64,000 bases of DNA from Phycisphaerales bacterium (lineage in GTDB: Bacteria > Planctomycetota > Phycisphaerae > UBA1845 > UTPLA1), in assembly GCA_022360095.1 (NCBI GenBank), contig JAKSDK010001893.1, forward strand, positions 1 to 64,000, given 5' to 3'. Numbering within the stretch: position 1 is the stretch's first letter; each line of letters begins with the position of its first letter. A model generated the notes under the pieces. The model was not told where the DNA came from and searched no databases. It saw nothing but the letters and a program-made list of their open reading frames with translations. Below are positions 25,784 to 33,716 of the stretch, one piece after another. The translations under genes and the position numbers were made by a program.

Positions 25784-26296
25784 CTAGAAGAACGAGTAGA
25801 CGGCGAGAGAAACAGTGGTGCCGGCAATCACCATGGCCGCCGATGATTTGGCGACGAGTCCGATGAGCCGTCCAATCGTAGCGAATGTGCCGACCCTGGC
25901 ACCGGTTTTCAAGTCCTTGTCGAGCGACAATTCCGAGATGAGGGCGCCGAGAAAGCACCCCAGCAGCCCGCCGACGATCGTGCCGAAAACCGGGACGGGG
26001 ATGCTGAGAATGAACATTCCCAGGAAGCCTCCGATCATCGCGCCGATGGCGGCGCGTCGGCTGGCTCCGGCCTTGCGGGCCACGACGGCGCCTGCCATGA
26101 ACTCAAAGAGCTCTGCGAGTCCGGCGATGAACAGCAAGACCGCCAGCCATGGCCAGCCGAACTGCTGCCAATCGTAGTACCAGTCATAGCCGGCTGCGGC
26201 GGCGACGATTAGCCATGTGCCGGGCAGTTGAAGGACGGCCAGAATGACGCCGACGACGGCAATGAGAATCAGAATGGTCAGGAGCAGAATATCCAT
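25784..26296 (-). CDS. DUF456 family membrane protein
   Basis: About 170 residues, very hydrophobic with Gly-rich central helices. The family pattern includes VVGVILAVLQLPGTWLIV, LAELFEFMAGAVVARKAGASRRAAIGAMIGGFLGMF and PVFGTIVGGLLGCFLGAL. Function of DUF456 is unknown. It starts 15 bases after the BMC vertex protein gene, in the same direction, so the two are probably co-transcribed. Confidence 0.88.
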   Translation of the reverse strand: MDILLLTILILIAVVGVILAVLQLPGTWLIVAAAAGYDWYYDWQQFGWPWLAVLLFIAGLAELFEFMAGAVVARKAGASRRAAIGAMIGGFLGMFILSIPVPVFGTIVGGLLGCFLGALISELSLDKDLKTGARVGTFATIGRLIGLVAKSSAAMVIAGTTVSLAVYSFF

Positions 26297-26310
26297 GGCG
26301 GGATGTTACT

Positions 26311-26586
26311 TTAACTGGAACTCGACACCGCTTCGTCAACGATGCCGACGATGACCGAGCGCACAGGTCCTACCGGATCGTCCAGAACTTGTCGAGCGCC
26401 GTTGCCTTCGTCCAAGACGAGGACTCGATCACCGACCCCGGCGTCGACGACATCGATCGCGATCAGATACTTTCCGGTCGGCGTCCAATCGGGCTCGGTT
26501 CGGTCGACGACCAAAAGACGACGGTTGTCATAAAAGGGATGATGGATGGTCGAGAACATCGAACCGCTAACCACGCCAAGGATCAT
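26311..26586 (-). CDS. BMC vertex protein (EutN/CcmL family), orphan
   Basis: About 91 residues. The pattern MILGVVSGSMFSTIHHPFYDNRRLLVVD, IAIDVVDAGVGDRVLVLDEGNGAR and SVIVGIVDEA is that of the pentameric vertex proteins that cap bacterial microcompartments. GGAGAA precedes the ATG. No BMC shell hexamer (Pfam00936-type), aldehyde dehydrogenase or diol-type enzyme is adjacent, so the main BMC locus, if any, is elsewhere. It may be a stray duplicate with another use. Divergently placed to nrdJ. Confidence 0.88.
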   Translation of the reverse strand: MILGVVSGSMFSTIHHPFYDNRRLLVVDRTEPDWTPTGKYLIAIDVVDAGVGDRVLVLDEGNGARQVLDDPVGPVRSVIVGIVDEAVSSSS

Positions 26587-27157
26587 GGAGTTCTCCGAAC
26601 AGTTCTTGTGTAGGGATCGTGTGATCCGCGTTTCGGTTTCTGGTTCCCTCAGTTATAGCCGCCGGCGGGATGCTAAGCCCAGATCAAATTTTTGAGATTT
26701 TTTTATAAGCAAAAGGCCTGTATTTCTGGTGAGTTTTTTGGTGTTACCTTGGCAAGCTATGGCCTTGTCGCGGGTTACGGCTGAACTTCTTGTGCCTCGT
26801 TGAAATGCGCCGATCACGCGCGTAACTCAAGTCTGTTTCGAATCTTAATGATGTCCCACATTTCAGGGATTTTTGTTTTGACGACCACTACATCTTGGGG
26901 TAGATAGGTTATTTGCACTCAAGATCTCGTGGACGTGCATCCGACATCATTCCGGAGTCAACTCTGACCGGGATGGGGGCGGGCGAGTCGCCTGGGCGGG
27001 TGTGTTTTCGAGGTCGATCGCACCAAGAGATTTCGGCGCGGTCATCATGGAAGCCCCGGGCCTTTCAATGGTCACGGTTCGCGGGCATGGGTTGTTTTTG
27101 GCCGAGTTGGGGACGCGCAGGGCTCCAACGCAATGAACCAAGTTTGTGGTGAGGAAG
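26587..27157. other. Long leader/intergenic region before nrdJ
   Basis: About 570 bases between the orphan BMC vertex gene and nrdJ. It contains the putative NrdR-controlled promoter (26853-26906), which leaves a leader of about 240 bases before the start codon. I looked for a cobalamin-riboswitch core and did not recognise one. Small open frames here look random. Confidence 0.5.
26853..26906 (+). promoter_or_regulatory. Putative nrdJ promoter with tandem NrdR boxes
   Basis: Promoter: TTGACG (26878-26883), 17-base spacer, TAGATA (26901-26906). The spacer is almost filled by CCACTACATCTTGGGG (26885-26900), which matches the NrdR box core C-W-A-n-A-T-n-T-W-G of the consensus acaCwAtATaTwGtgt. 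A weaker copy, GTCCCACATTTCAGGG (26853-26868), starts exactly 32 bases upstream, three helical turns, which is the usual spacing for paired NrdR boxes. Confidence 0.62.
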
Positions 27158-29815
27158 ATGGTCACACTTTCGAAGGATCGAATGATAGCCACCGACACGG
27201 AAGTCGATTGCATGTCCCGTTACAACGAATACGGCTTGTCCGACAACGCCGTTCGGGTGTTGGAGGCACGCTATCTTGATAAAGATGAATCCGGCCGATG
27301 TCTTGAGACTCCGGATGATTTATTTGAGCGAGTTGCCGAGACCATGGCCGCGGTCGAGGTCCGGTACGGCGCAAACGAATCGACCCGCAGCGAGTGGAAG
27401 ATGCGGTTCAGGCGTCTCATGACGTCACGCCGGTTCATGCCCAACAGCCCGACGCTGATGAACGCCGGGCGATCGATGGGGATGCTGAGTGCGTGTTTTG
27501 TGTTGCCGGTGCCGGATTCCATCGACGGGATCTTCGACTCCATCAAGCACACTGCCCTGATTCAAAAGGCCGGGGGCGGCACGGGCTTTGCCTTCGACGC
27601 GCTGCGTCCGACGGGGGACTACATCAAGTCCAGCGGCGGCACGACCAGCGGCCCCATCAGCTTCTGGCGGGCCTTCAGCGAGGCGACCAATGCCATCCAA
27701 CAGGGTGCTTTCCGGCGCGGCGCCAACATGGGAATGATGTACATTCATCATCCCGACATTCTCAAGTTCCTGCATGCCAAACAGGATCTGAGCCAATTCA
27801 CGAACTACAACATTTCCGTCAAAGTCACGGACGAATGGATGGGTGAATTCCTGAAATCGCCGGAGTCATTGCACCTGACGCGCAATCCGCGCAACGGACA
27901 GGAATACTATCTTCCAAAAAGCGTCAACATCCACGATTACTCCATTCAGGACTTGATCCGCAAGGACGATCATGATGGAGAGACGCCCGTCTATACGAAA
28001 AAGGATGTATGGAAGATCATCGTGAACCATGCCTGGCAGACCGGCGAGCCCGGGGTGGTGTTCATTGATCGAATCAACGAGGCAAACCCGACGCCGCACG
28101 TCGGTCGAATCGAAGCGACCAATCCCTGCGGTGAGCAGCCGTTGCTGCCTTACGAGGCCTGCAATCTCGGCAGCATTAACCTGGGGTTGTTCATCAAAAA
28201 CGAGTGCACGCCTGAGGCGGACGTGGACTGGGATGCCCTGCGAGAGACGATTCAGGAGTCGACCCGTTTTCTGGACAACGTGATCGACGCCAACAACTAC
28301 CCGCTTCAGGAAATCGGCAGCATTTGTCAAGCCAATCGGAAGATCGGCCTCGGCATCATGGGCTTTGCCGACGCGCTCTACAAGCTGGGCGTTCGCTACA
28401 ACTCCGAAGAGGGCGTGGCCTGGGGTGAGCGATTCATGAAGTTCGTCAACGACGAGGCCCATGACTATTCAGGAAAACTCGCGATCGATCGCGGAAACTT
28501 CCCCAATTGGGCCAACAGCGATTGGGATACCAAGCACCAGCGGCCGATGCGCAACAGTTGTGCCACCACCGTGGCCCCCACGGGCACGATCAGCATCATC
28601 GCCGATTGCTCCGGCGGCATCGAGCCCATGTTCAGCCTGGCCTTCTATCGCAATGTGCTCAAGGGTCAGGAGCAAGGCAAGAAACCGATGGTTGAAAGCA
28701 ACCATACGTTCGAAAAAGTCGCGCGCGCGCGAGGCTTTTATAGCGAGGGACTGATGGAGCGAATTGCCAAGGAAGGCACCCTCGCTAATTTTTCCGATGT
28801 GCCCGAGGACGTTAAGAACGTTTTCGTCTGTGCTCATGACATTGAGCCGGAGTGGCACGTCAGAATGCAGGCCGCTTTTCAGAAGCACTGCGATTCGTCG
28901 ATCAGCAAGACGATCAACTTTTCACATGGCGCGGACCCGGCCGACGTGGACAAGATCTATCAAATGGCCTATGACCTTCGATGCAAGGGCGTCACCGTTT
29001 ATCGTGACGGATGCCGGTCCAGTCAACCCATGGCATTGTCCGATTCGGAGGCGAAGCACAAGGAAATGGCTGACAAGAGCGATGAGTCACCGCAGGAATC
29101 GAATAACGGAGCCAAGAAAGACAAGCCGGTGATTACGACGGAGACCAACTTGTTCGGAGAACGCATCACGAAAGTCAAACAGCCCAATACGATATTAGAG
29201 CCGAAAGAGTTGCCACCGATCACGAGTGGGATCCGCGTTCGCCAGCAGACGCCGTTCGGCAACATGCATATTCAGATCACCGTCGATCCTCGTACGGAAC
29301 GCGAGTGCGAAGTCTTCGCGCAGCTCGGAAAGGGCGGCGACCTGGCAACGAGCGACCTGGAAGCCATTTGCCGGATGATCAGCCTCTGGTTGCGAGCCGG
29401 CGGTTCGCTGGTCCACGTGATCAAGCAATTGTCCGGAATCGGTTCGTCGCTTCAGATTCCGACACGGCACGGTCGTATCATGTCGCTCGGCGACGGCTTG
29501 GCCAAAGCCTTAAAGAGATACACGCGGGTCAAGGAACGCCACGGTTTGAAGGCCCTGCTGCTTGGGGAGGTCGATCCGGCGCACGTCGAAGCTGAGCCGC
29601 TCGACAAACCGAACGGCTCCAACGGCAACGGAGGGCATCACGGCGACCAGCTCGACACGACGCTCCCGGCCGTGAAGCGTTCCGGCGATATGCCGGCCGC
29701 CAGGACGGTCGCGCCGCGTCATTCATATCGGGTCAAGTGCCCCGAGTGTGACGGCGATCTTGATATGGGGGAAGGCTGCACGAAATGTCACAGTTGCGGC
29801 TATGCCCAGTGTTAG
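27158..29815 (+). CDS. nrdJ: Adenosylcobalamin-dependent (class II) ribonucleotide reductase
   Basis: About 885 residues. It reduces ribonucleotides to deoxyribonucleotides for DNA synthesis using coenzyme B12, so it works with and without oxygen. Seen: RFMPNSPTLMNAG, GGGTGFAFDALRPTGDYIKSSGGTTSGP, active-site TNPCGEQPLLPYEACNLGSINL, and ATTVAPTGTISIIADCSGGIEPMFS. The C-terminal extension includes the GIRVRQQTPFGNMHIQITVD domain and ends in the zinc-finger CPECDGDLDMGEGCTKCHSCGYAQC, which reduces the active site. The start is uncertain: 27158 is used, 27146 (GTG) and 27212 are alternatives. A promoter with NrdR boxes lies upstream. Confidence 0.93.
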   Translation: MVTLSKDRMIATDTEVDCMSRYNEYGLSDNAVRVLEARYLDKDESGRCLETPDDLFERVAETMAAVEVRYGANESTRSEWKMRFRRLMTSRRFMPNSPTLMNAGRSMGMLSACFVLPVPDSIDGIFDSIKHTALIQKAGGGTGFAFDALRPTGDYIKSSGGTTSGPISFWRAFSEATNAIQQGAFRRGANMGMMYIHHPDILKFLHAKQDLSQFTNYNISVKVTDEWMGEFLKSPESLHLTRNPRNGQEYYLPKSVNIHDYSIQDLIRKDDHDGETPVYTKKDVWKIIVNHAWQTGEPGVVFIDRINEANPTPHVGRIEATNPCGEQPLLPYEACNLGSINLGLFIKNECTPEADVDWDALRETIQESTRFLDNVIDANNYPLQEIGSICQANRKIGLGIMGFADALYKLGVRYNSEEGVAWGERFMKFVNDEAHDYSGKLAIDRGNFPNWANSDWDTKHQRPMRNSCATTVAPTGTISIIADCSGGIEPMFSLAFYRNVLKGQEQGKKPMVESNHTFEKVARARGFYSEGLMERIAKEGTLANFSDVPEDVKNVFVCAHDIEPEWHVRMQAAFQKHCDSSISKTINFSHGADPADVDKIYQMAYDLRCKGVTVYRDGCRSSQPMALSDSEAKHKEMADKSDESPQESNNGAKKDKPVITTETNLFGERITKVKQPNTILEPKELPPITSGIRVRQQTPFGNMHIQITVDPRTERECEVFAQLGKGGDLATSDLEAICRMISLWLRAGGSLVHVIKQLSGIGSSLQIPTRHGRIMSLGDGLAKALKRYTRVKERHGLKALLLGEVDPAHVEAEPLDKPNGSNGNGGHHGDQLDTTLPAVKRSGDMPAARTVAPRHSYRVKCPECDGDLDMGEGCTKCHSCGYAQC

Positions 29816-30201
29816 CCGATTTTTTGAATGAAACCACTTGTGGTTAGGAGTGTATAAAGAGGCAAGATTATTTATTGGAGGGCACGCTGTTCTTCGCAGG
29901 TTCACCCGGAGCTGATTGAGGCACGGCTTCTTTCCCCTCCAGGAAGCGTCGAGTATCCCCGAGTGGGACTCGACGCTTTCTTTTTTTGATGCTTCTTGTC
30001 AGAGCCGCGCCCTTGGCAACAAATTGCGTTTTTTTCACGTGTCGTTTGCCGTCTTCTCCTCCACAATCGGTGACGCGCTCAGCCCCGGGGCAGAATGCCT
30101 GGGGCTTTGGGGGCGCCTCCCACTGTGCCGTAACCAGCACTATGGCCCCTTTTTTGCCGTTCTGTCATCAAAATCGGGATCGCTCGCTAGAATAGGAAGT
30201 C
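29816..30201 (+). other. Post-nrdJ intergenic region with hairpins
   Basis: No gene recognised in 386 bases. It holds AACCAC-TT-GTGGTT (29832-29845), a strong intrinsic terminator (29944-29987) and a GC-rich hairpin (AGCCCC...GGGGCT near 30080-30110) without a T tract. The terminator is about 130 bases past the nrdJ stop, so the stretch between may be 3' UTR or a small RNA. Confidence 0.5.
29944..29987 (+). terminator. Rho-independent terminator
   Basis: AAGCGTCGAGT and ACTCGACGCTT form a perfect 11-bp stem around a 13-base loop, followed by TCTTTTTTT. Two more pairs, one of them G-U, extend the stem at the base. It ends transcription from nrdJ or from a small transcript between. Confidence 0.9.
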
Positions 30202-31473
30202 ATGCCCGAGCGTCTCAAGTTTTTAACCGTCATCGCCGTTGTCGTTGGGAGCGTGGCCTGTTTGCAACTCGCACCGGCCCAGAGTCGTCAGTCGTCCATA
30301 CCGCTTGAAACGGATTCGAGACTTTCCGCTCGCCAATGCCTGACCTTGGCTAAGGACTGGCTGGAGCAGGAGAAATTCGAAAAAGCCCGAGTGTGGTATA
30401 AAGCGGCTCGGGACCGTGCGGACGATCCGGAACTGCGTAAACTGGCCAGGCGTCAGTTGGTCAAGCTCCGGCTCCTTGGTAAGCCGGCACCGAAATTGAG
30501 TCTTGATAAATGGATTCACGGTCGTGATCGACGAAGTCTGGCGGAGAAAGTTCGCGGCAAGGTGGTCTTGCTGAACTTTTTTCAGCTTGCCTGTCAGGAG
30601 TCCAATCATGCCATACACCACGTCATGGACCTCGCGGAGCGGCATCGTGGGCGTGGGCTGACGGTCGTCAGCATCGCGGTCGTCCTGGGGCAGGAGGCCT
30701 TCCAGCAGTCTGATATGATTAAGCAGTTTGTGACCATGCAGAATTTCAACCATCGAGTCGGGCTTGACACCAAAGAAGCCAAGACGTTTCAGGTTTATCG
30801 AGGAATCGACACGCCGTACGCAGCGCTGCTTGACCGTGACGGCCGTGTGCGATGGCTCGGGCGCTTCGACCGTGAAGCCGTCGAACGGAAGCTGATCAAG
30901 CTGTTGGCGGAAGAAGTGGGACAAAAACTGCCGGGCCGCTCAATCATCATGCCGATGAGCCGAGGCGGCAGGGACCGAATCGACAAACGGGCGCCACGGT
31001 TGAACAGTAAGATTTGGTTGAACACGCCTGGCGGTCAACCACCACAACTCCTGGGCCGGCCGCGGCTCATTCGTTTTTTCACAGACGGATGCACGTATTG
31101 TCGAGCGTCTGCGCCGGCATTGAATCGAATCCATCGTGATTACGCCAAGAAAGGGTTGGTGGTTGTGGGCATCTATCATCCCAAGCCTCAACCGCGCGAC
31201 GTGTCGTTCGAAGACTTCCATTCTGCCGTGCGTCAACTGGAGTTGCAGTTCCCGACGACGGTGGATGCCGACTGGGAATACCTGGAAAAAATCTGGCTCG
31301 GCGCCCGGGACCGAAACTACACCAGTGTGAGCTTTTTGATCGATCGTAAGGGAGTGATTCGTTACGTTCATCCCGGGCCTGATTTTTTCCCGAGTGATGA
31401 TCCGGCGAAGGTGCGGCAGAACGAAGACTACCAGGCGATTCGTCGTGCCGTCGAAAAGGTTCTGGCGGAATAA
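30202..31473 (+). CDS. Exported protein with two redoxin (TlpA-like) domains, only the second with CxxC
   Basis: About 423 residues with GGAAG before the ATG. An N-terminal hydrophobic signal (LKFLTVIAVVVGSVA) leads to a short helical, TPR-like part and then two thioredoxin-fold domains. The first (about 93-215) has VVLLNFFQLACQES: a single Cys at about 131, so it lacks a working disulfide pair. The second (about 270-420) has IRFFTDGCTYCRASAPALNRI with CxxC at 297/300, VVVGIYHPKPQP and SFLIDRKGVIRYVHPG. It probably acts in the periplasm as a thiol-disulfide reductase. It lies 50 bases ahead of the STT3-like gene. Confidence 0.85.
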   Translation: MPERLKFLTVIAVVVGSVACLQLAPAQSRQSSIPLETDSRLSARQCLTLAKDWLEQEKFEKARVWYKAARDRADDPELRKLARRQLVKLRLLGKPAPKLSLDKWIHGRDRRSLAEKVRGKVVLLNFFQLACQESNHAIHHVMDLAERHRGRGLTVVSIAVVLGQEAFQQSDMIKQFVTMQNFNHRVGLDTKEAKTFQVYRGIDTPYAALLDRDGRVRWLGRFDREAVERKLIKLLAEEVGQKLPGRSIIMPMSRGGRDRIDKRAPRLNSKIWLNTPGGQPPQLLGRPRLIRFFTDGCTYCRASAPALNRIHRDYAKKGLVVVGIYHPKPQPRDVSFEDFHSAVRQLELQFPTTVDADWEYLEKIWLGARDRNYTSVSFLIDRKGVIRYVHPGPDFFPSDDPAKVRQNEDYQAIRRAVEKVLAE

Positions 31474-31523
31474 GGCTTCTCACGATGCGCAGAAGGAGAT
31501 AGATTCCAAACGGGATCACCGGC

Positions 31524-33620
31524 ATGGAAGTCAAAAGAGGACCTTCTTTTTCAACGCGTTTCCTGGGTCACGGCTGGTGTCTCATTTTTGCCACGGCGGT
31601 TGTGCTAGGCGGCGTGGCATTGCAGTATCCCCGCTATGAGGCCACGTTCGCAGAGTCCCGCGTCGTTTCCGATGGCCTTTCTCGTCCTGACAGGTTCATT
31701 CGAAGGGTCTTTTTCGCCGACCCGGATGACTACATGCGGACCTGGCGGGCCAAGAAGATCGCGGCGGGGCAGACGTTTCGCGTGCGGCACATTCCTGAAA
31801 TCAACCATCCCGGCGGCGTCGAGTTGCATTGGACCGTGGTGATGGACTATGTGCTCGCCGGTGCAGGGATCCTGGCGATGCCGCTCACGGATCATCCGGA
31901 CCCGATCGGCGTCGCGGCGGCTTTCGTGCCTGTTGGCCTGGGGGGCTTGTATGTGGTCTGCCTGATGGGCTGGCTGCGTCGCGGTTTCGGATGGGGCCCT
32001 GCTCTTTTGGCGGGTCTGTTCGTGGTCGTTTCTCCGGCATTCCATCGTGCGTTTCAATTGGGTCATCCCGATCACCATGCCATGCTGGAATTGCTTTTTG
32101 TCATTGCCGTAGGCGCATGGATTCCGCGGCGTCGTGGTGACGGCGCGCCGGATGATCCGACGCGCAGGTCGGCACGTGTCAGTGGTCTGGCCATCGGCTT
32201 GGCGATCTGGATTTCCTCGCAGGCGCTCCTCGTTTGGGGAGCGATTCTGGTCGGCGTGAATTATGCCTGTCGTTGCGGTGATGTGGAGAGCCGTTCGAAG
32301 TATTTGTCAGCGCGTTTTTCCTGGAACCTTTCCGTTGCGATCGTCGTGGCGGTCGGTTTTCTTGTTGAAAACTGGCCTGATCTCCATGTCGTCACGATCG
32401 ACAAGGTCAGCACGGTTCATCTGGCGCTGATGGTGATTGCGTTTCTGATTCCAGGTGTCCGGCGAGCTGTAACGGACCAACAGAACGTGGAAGATTCTGA
32501 GAACACCCGTGCCGAAGACGATGTCGTGACAACGCGGCAGCAGCGTCAGACCACGCAGACCATCGCGCTGTTGGCGGCCGTTGCGGCATTTACCGTGTGG
32601 ATGGCGGTCGTTTTTGACAATGTCGTCACTCCGATCAGTCGGCCGGAATTGACTCGCTGGCACGATCGCGTCGCTGAATTGCAGCCTCTTTACGCGCAGC
32701 TTGATCGGCAATGGATACTCCAGCCGCTGCATGAAAAACTGGGATATGTCCCCTATGCGATGCTGTTGTTTTTGCCCTTGTTCCTGATGTCGAAACGAGT
32801 TCCTGCCGTGATGAAAGGCATTCTGGGTCTGCTGGCGCCGGTTTTGGTAGGGTTGACTCTATGGCAGGTGCGGTGGATGGATCATTACAACGTCGCAGTG
32901 GCGCCGGTCGTCGTTCTCGGTTTGTGGGACGGATTTCATCGTTTCTTCAAACGCTCCCCGACTCCAAAGCCGATTCTGCACTTCGCCTTGACAGGCGTGG
33001 TCCTCGGCGTCCTGACGTTTCCGGCGAGCCGTGGCGTCCTGGCGCGACCCATTGAACAGGTGAACGCCCTCGCGAAGCGCACGGATTTTGTCGCTCAAAG
33101 TATCACGAACCATGAGAAGAAACTCGGACCTTCGGATCCCGGTCGTCGAGCGATCATTTGCGAAGAGGGTGAAGGTCCCATGCTGTTGTACTACACGGGG
33201 CTTCCGGTCGTCGCAGCACCGTATCATCGAGCGATCGACGCCATTGTGAACACGGCAAGGTTCTACAGTGAGCGCGACCCCGAGAAAGCAAGGCGGCAAC
33301 TTGACGAGCTTGGGGTGCGTTACATTGTCATGCCGGCTCAATACCATCAACAATTGAGGAATTTTGAGTACATCGTCCATGGACAAGAACAATCGATTGA
33401 AGTGGTTCGGGATACGATCAACGCATCCGGCCGAGTCGAGCAGGAACTCCGCGCCCTGCCCGGCTTTGGTGAAACGATGGTCTTTCGTTTAGTGAACCAG
33501 CCCGCGAAAGCATACATTCCCGGTGTTCAACTGATTGGGCGCATTGACGATGATCCAAGGCGCCCCCAGGCGTTAAGGGGCCTCCTGTACGTCGTGAATG
33601 AGCTTGAAGTTTCCCAATGA
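31524..33620 (+). CDS. STT3/AglB-like GT-C membrane glycosyltransferase (putative oligosaccharyltransferase)
   Basis: About 698 residues, about a dozen hydrophobic segments and a C-terminal soluble domain of about 200 residues. After the first membrane helix comes ADPDDYMRTWRAK (about 65-76), resembling the first acidic motif of STT3 enzymes. A second motif, QLGHPDHHAMLELL (about 178-191), resembles the G..DHH motif of the archaeal AglB branch. The C-terminal domain has IICEEGEGPMLLYYTGLPVVAAPYHRAIDAIVNTARFYSERDPEKARRQLDELGVRYIVM, like STT3-type soluble regions. No clear WWDYG motif was found. It may transfer lipid-linked glycans to proteins outside the membrane; substrate unknown. Confidence 0.72.
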   Translation: MEVKRGPSFSTRFLGHGWCLIFATAVVLGGVALQYPRYEATFAESRVVSDGLSRPDRFIRRVFFADPDDYMRTWRAKKIAAGQTFRVRHIPEINHPGGVELHWTVVMDYVLAGAGILAMPLTDHPDPIGVAAAFVPVGLGGLYVVCLMGWLRRGFGWGPALLAGLFVVVSPAFHRAFQLGHPDHHAMLELLFVIAVGAWIPRRRGDGAPDDPTRRSARVSGLAIGLAIWISSQALLVWGAILVGVNYACRCGDVESRSKYLSARFSWNLSVAIVVAVGFLVENWPDLHVVTIDKVSTVHLALMVIAFLIPGVRRAVTDQQNVEDSENTRAEDDVVTTRQQRQTTQTIALLAAVAAFTVWMAVVFDNVVTPISRPELTRWHDRVAELQPLYAQLDRQWILQPLHEKLGYVPYAMLLFLPLFLMSKRVPAVMKGILGLLAPVLVGLTLWQVRWMDHYNVAVAPVVVLGLWDGFHRFFKRSPTPKPILHFALTGVVLGVLTFPASRGVLARPIEQVNALAKRTDFVAQSITNHEKKLGPSDPGRRAIICEEGEGPMLLYYTGLPVVAAPYHRAIDAIVNTARFYSERDPEKARRQLDELGVRYIVMPAQYHQQLRNFEYIVHGQEQSIEVVRDTINASGRVEQELRALPGFGETMVFRLVNQPAKAYIPGVQLIGRIDDDPRRPQALRGLLYVVNELEVSQ

Positions 33621-33716
33621 TATGCGGTATGCGTTTATGGAAGTGTAACACGGAGCGGTGGGGCGTGTTGATCCTCAGGCGGTAGTGAACGACAACGGGC
33701 AGCAAGACGGAATGTC

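Noticed and set aside
26587..27145. Cobalamin riboswitch before the B12-dependent nrdJ
   Set aside because: Expected from biology, but I could not find the conserved B12-box core in the leader.
29868..30140. Leftward 90-codon open frame after nrdJ
   Set aside because: It runs through the terminator stem, which explains its Arg-rich stretch; no ribosome site and no homology seen.
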